From: Pseudomonas sp. MWU16-30317 | GTDB taxonomy: Bacteria; Pseudomonadota; Gammaproteobacteria; Pseudomonadales; Pseudomonadaceae | DNA: 64,000 nt | NCBI RefSeq assembly: GCF_020515695.1 | Contig: NZ_JAIWJA010000005.1 | Location: forward strand, 471,316 to 535,315 | Direction: 5' to 3' | Shown: positions 62,881 through 64,000 of the stretch, piece after piece | How the letters are laid out: every line of letters begins with the position of its first letter | Position numbering within the stretch: position 1 is the stretch's first letter | Translations under genes and position numbers: made by a program | The notes under the pieces: model-generated | Database searches by the model: none | Told to the model about the DNA's origin: nothing | What the model saw: the letters and a program-made list of their open reading frames with translations, nothing else

Positions 62881-63789
62881 TCAGATCTTCATGAGCAACT
62901 GTTCTTGGAGCCACTCCAGTAGCGCGTGCACTTCGATCCGTTCATCTCCGCTATTTTTTTTATAAACAGAAATTGCATGGGGCAAAGGAACGCTTTCTGC
63001 GCAGGGTTGCATCAAAGCACCCTCTTCAATAAGTTTTCCGGCAGTTCGACGCCATCCTAATGCAATGCCATGCCCCGCGACTTCCGCCTGAAGCATCAGC
63101 GGGTAGCTATCAAACACCGTACCTCGCGGATGATCTGCCATCGTATTTCCAAACGCCTGCAACCAGTCTTCCCAAGCCATGAAGTCTGGGGGCGTAGAGC
63201 GATAGTGCAAAAGATTGCGCGGACGAAGCTCTTCAAGGCTCAGCAACTTGCCAGTCGCAAGGTAGCTCGGGCTGCACACTGGGAAGACTTCGTCGGCAGC
63301 CGTAAATACTAGAGCATACGAGCCGCTAGCGCGTCCGGTGCTTTGCAGGGCAACATCGAAGTGGTCATTGAATTCGGTAATAGGCCGCGTCGATGTCACT
63401 ACTTGAACCTCGATTCCCGCATATTGATCTTGGAACGTGGAGAGGCGAGGCATCATCCAATAAAAGGCTTCACATAATTGGCAAAGTAAAACGACACGAT
63501 TTTTGCGATGTGTTTTTCGAAGCGCCACAGCACCGTCGCTGATACTTCCCAATGCCGCGCTCACCACTCCTCCAAACTCCCGTCCTTCCTCCGTCAAAAA
63601 GACAGCTCGATTACGGCGGATAAAGAGCTTCAAGCCGAGATCTTCTTCAAGACCGCGGATTTGCCGGCTGATGGCGGCCTGGGTGATGTGCAACTCATCA
63701 GCGGCCTTCGAGAAGCTTTCCAGCCGGGCAGCCGCTTCAAAAGGCAGCAAACTGGTCAGCGGAGGCAATGTCTTCCTAAGCTTATTCAT
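62881..63789 (-). CDS. LysR-type regulator, GcvA-like
   Basis: 302 residues. The GcvA-branch N-terminus (PPLTSLLPFEAAARLESFSK, HITQAAISRQIRGLEED) and an effector-binding domain with VALQSTGRASG, RNLLHYRSTPPDFMAWEDW and GHGIALGWRRTAGKL are complete. Target genes are not visible; the adjacent gene to the right is an IS21 end. Confidence 0.9.
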   Translation of the reverse strand: MNKLRKTLPPLTSLLPFEAAARLESFSKAADELHITQAAISRQIRGLEEDLGLKLFIRRNRAVFLTEEGREFGGVVSAALGSISDGAVALRKTHRKNRVVLLCQLCEAFYWMMPRLSTFQDQYAGIEVQVVTSTRPITEFNDHFDVALQSTGRASGSYALVFTAADEVFPVCSPSYLATGKLLSLEELRPRNLLHYRSTPPDFMAWEDWLQAFGNTMADHPRGTVFDSYPLMLQAEVAGHGIALGWRRTAGKLIEEGALMQPCAESVPLPHAISVYKKNSGDERIEVHALLEWLQEQLLMKI

Positions 63790-63873
63790 AATCAGCCGTT
63801 ATGCATCCAGACCTGAGAACTCGTTTGTAACACACCTGCGACGGTGGGCAATATGAGCGGAACACATACTGGA

Positions 63874-64000
63874 TGTCACCGCCAATGTAAAACTGACCCC
63901 CTAACGCCAACTCAATTTTGACCCCCTGGGCGATCATGGTGGCTTTGAGCTGCCGAGATGTTGACCCAGGAGCAGTCAGTGGAAATCAAGGTATTGGCCC
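63874..64000 (+). mobile_element. Left end of an IS21-family element
   Basis: TGTAAAACTGACCCCC and AATTTTGACCCCC are the paired end repeats typical of IS21-family elements; the exact outer base is not certain. istA starts at 63958, and the rest lies outside the window. Confidence 0.75.
63958..64000 (+). CDS. istA: IstA transposase, N-terminal start only
   Basis: ATG followed by LTQEQSVEIKVLA, the usual beginning of IstA, with AGCTGCCGAG upstream. The gene runs out of the window. Confidence 0.75.
   Translation, partial: MLTQEQSVEIKVLA

Noticed and set aside
59480..64000. Right attachment site of the island
   Set aside because: I looked for a second copy of the tRNA-Asp 3' half (GTTCGAGTCCCGTCCGC-type) and found none; it must lie beyond the window.

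Overview
The window reads as a chromosomal segment of a Pseudomonas. The evidence is high G+C with typical pseudomonad codon use, the characteristic Pseudomonas REP palindromes between genes, and several gene orders that I recognise from pseudomonad core genomes: aminotransferase-uvrB-gltX-tRNA-Ala/Glu; lysR-leuC-leuD-leuB-asd-asd2-fimV-truA-trpF-accD-folC-SPOR-cvpA-purF-metZ-SDR; and a tRNA-Val/Asp/Asp cluster. I cannot assign a species.

Region by region. (1) 1-7.8 kb: accessory metabolism. It holds an HpcH/HpaI-type aldolase with the start of a following gene, an MmyB-type regulator divergent from an SDR, a periplasmic beta-propeller, a GNAT acetyltransferase, a DUF1835-like protein and an ACS-family MFS transporter. 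(2) 8.1-15.6 kb: assimilatory nitrate reduction. A giant nitrate reductase fused to a flavodoxin/FAD/NADP reductase is followed by nirB-nirD. Each of the two transcription units has a sigma-54 (-24/-12) promoter and a leader in which a hairpin with the same six-base loop (AAAGGC) overlaps the 5' arm of an intrinsic terminator, as expected for NasT/ANTAR antitermination. The reductase gene carries an in-frame REP pair. (3) 15.6-21.9 kb: a PcaQ-like regulator, an FKBP lipoprotein, a YkvA protein, a small XRE-type gene with a partner, a COG4315 lipoprotein and an A+T-richer berberine-bridge-type FAD oxidase. (4) 22-51.1 kb: conserved core genes for translation, DNA repair (uvrB with a LexA box), leucine, threonine/lysine, methionine, tryptophan, fatty acid, folate and purine synthesis, and polar organisation (FimV). 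Eight tRNA genes lie in the window (Asn, 2 Ala, 2 Glu, Val, 2 Asp), one of them (Asn) just ahead of this region.

(5) 51.1-64 kb: a genomic island inserted at the 3' end of the second tRNA-Asp. It starts with a P4-type tyrosine integrase that has a perfect Shine-Dalgarno. Next come overlapping ORFs: a 28-codon ORF, an 83-codon SIR2-like fragment with a damaged nucleotide-binding motif, and two large proteins. Each large protein combines an N-terminal PD-(D/E)xK-like nuclease domain with an nSTAND3-type NTPase domain and a long helical C-terminal region. I infer that this is an anti-phage (abortive-infection type) operon with a paired nuclease-STAND design that I cannot match to a named system. 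It is the best candidate here for an undescribed system. Behind it come a complete IS3-family element, a membrane diguanylate cyclase, a chemoreceptor remnant, a GcvA-type LysR regulator and the left end of an IS21-family element. The right attachment site is not in the window.
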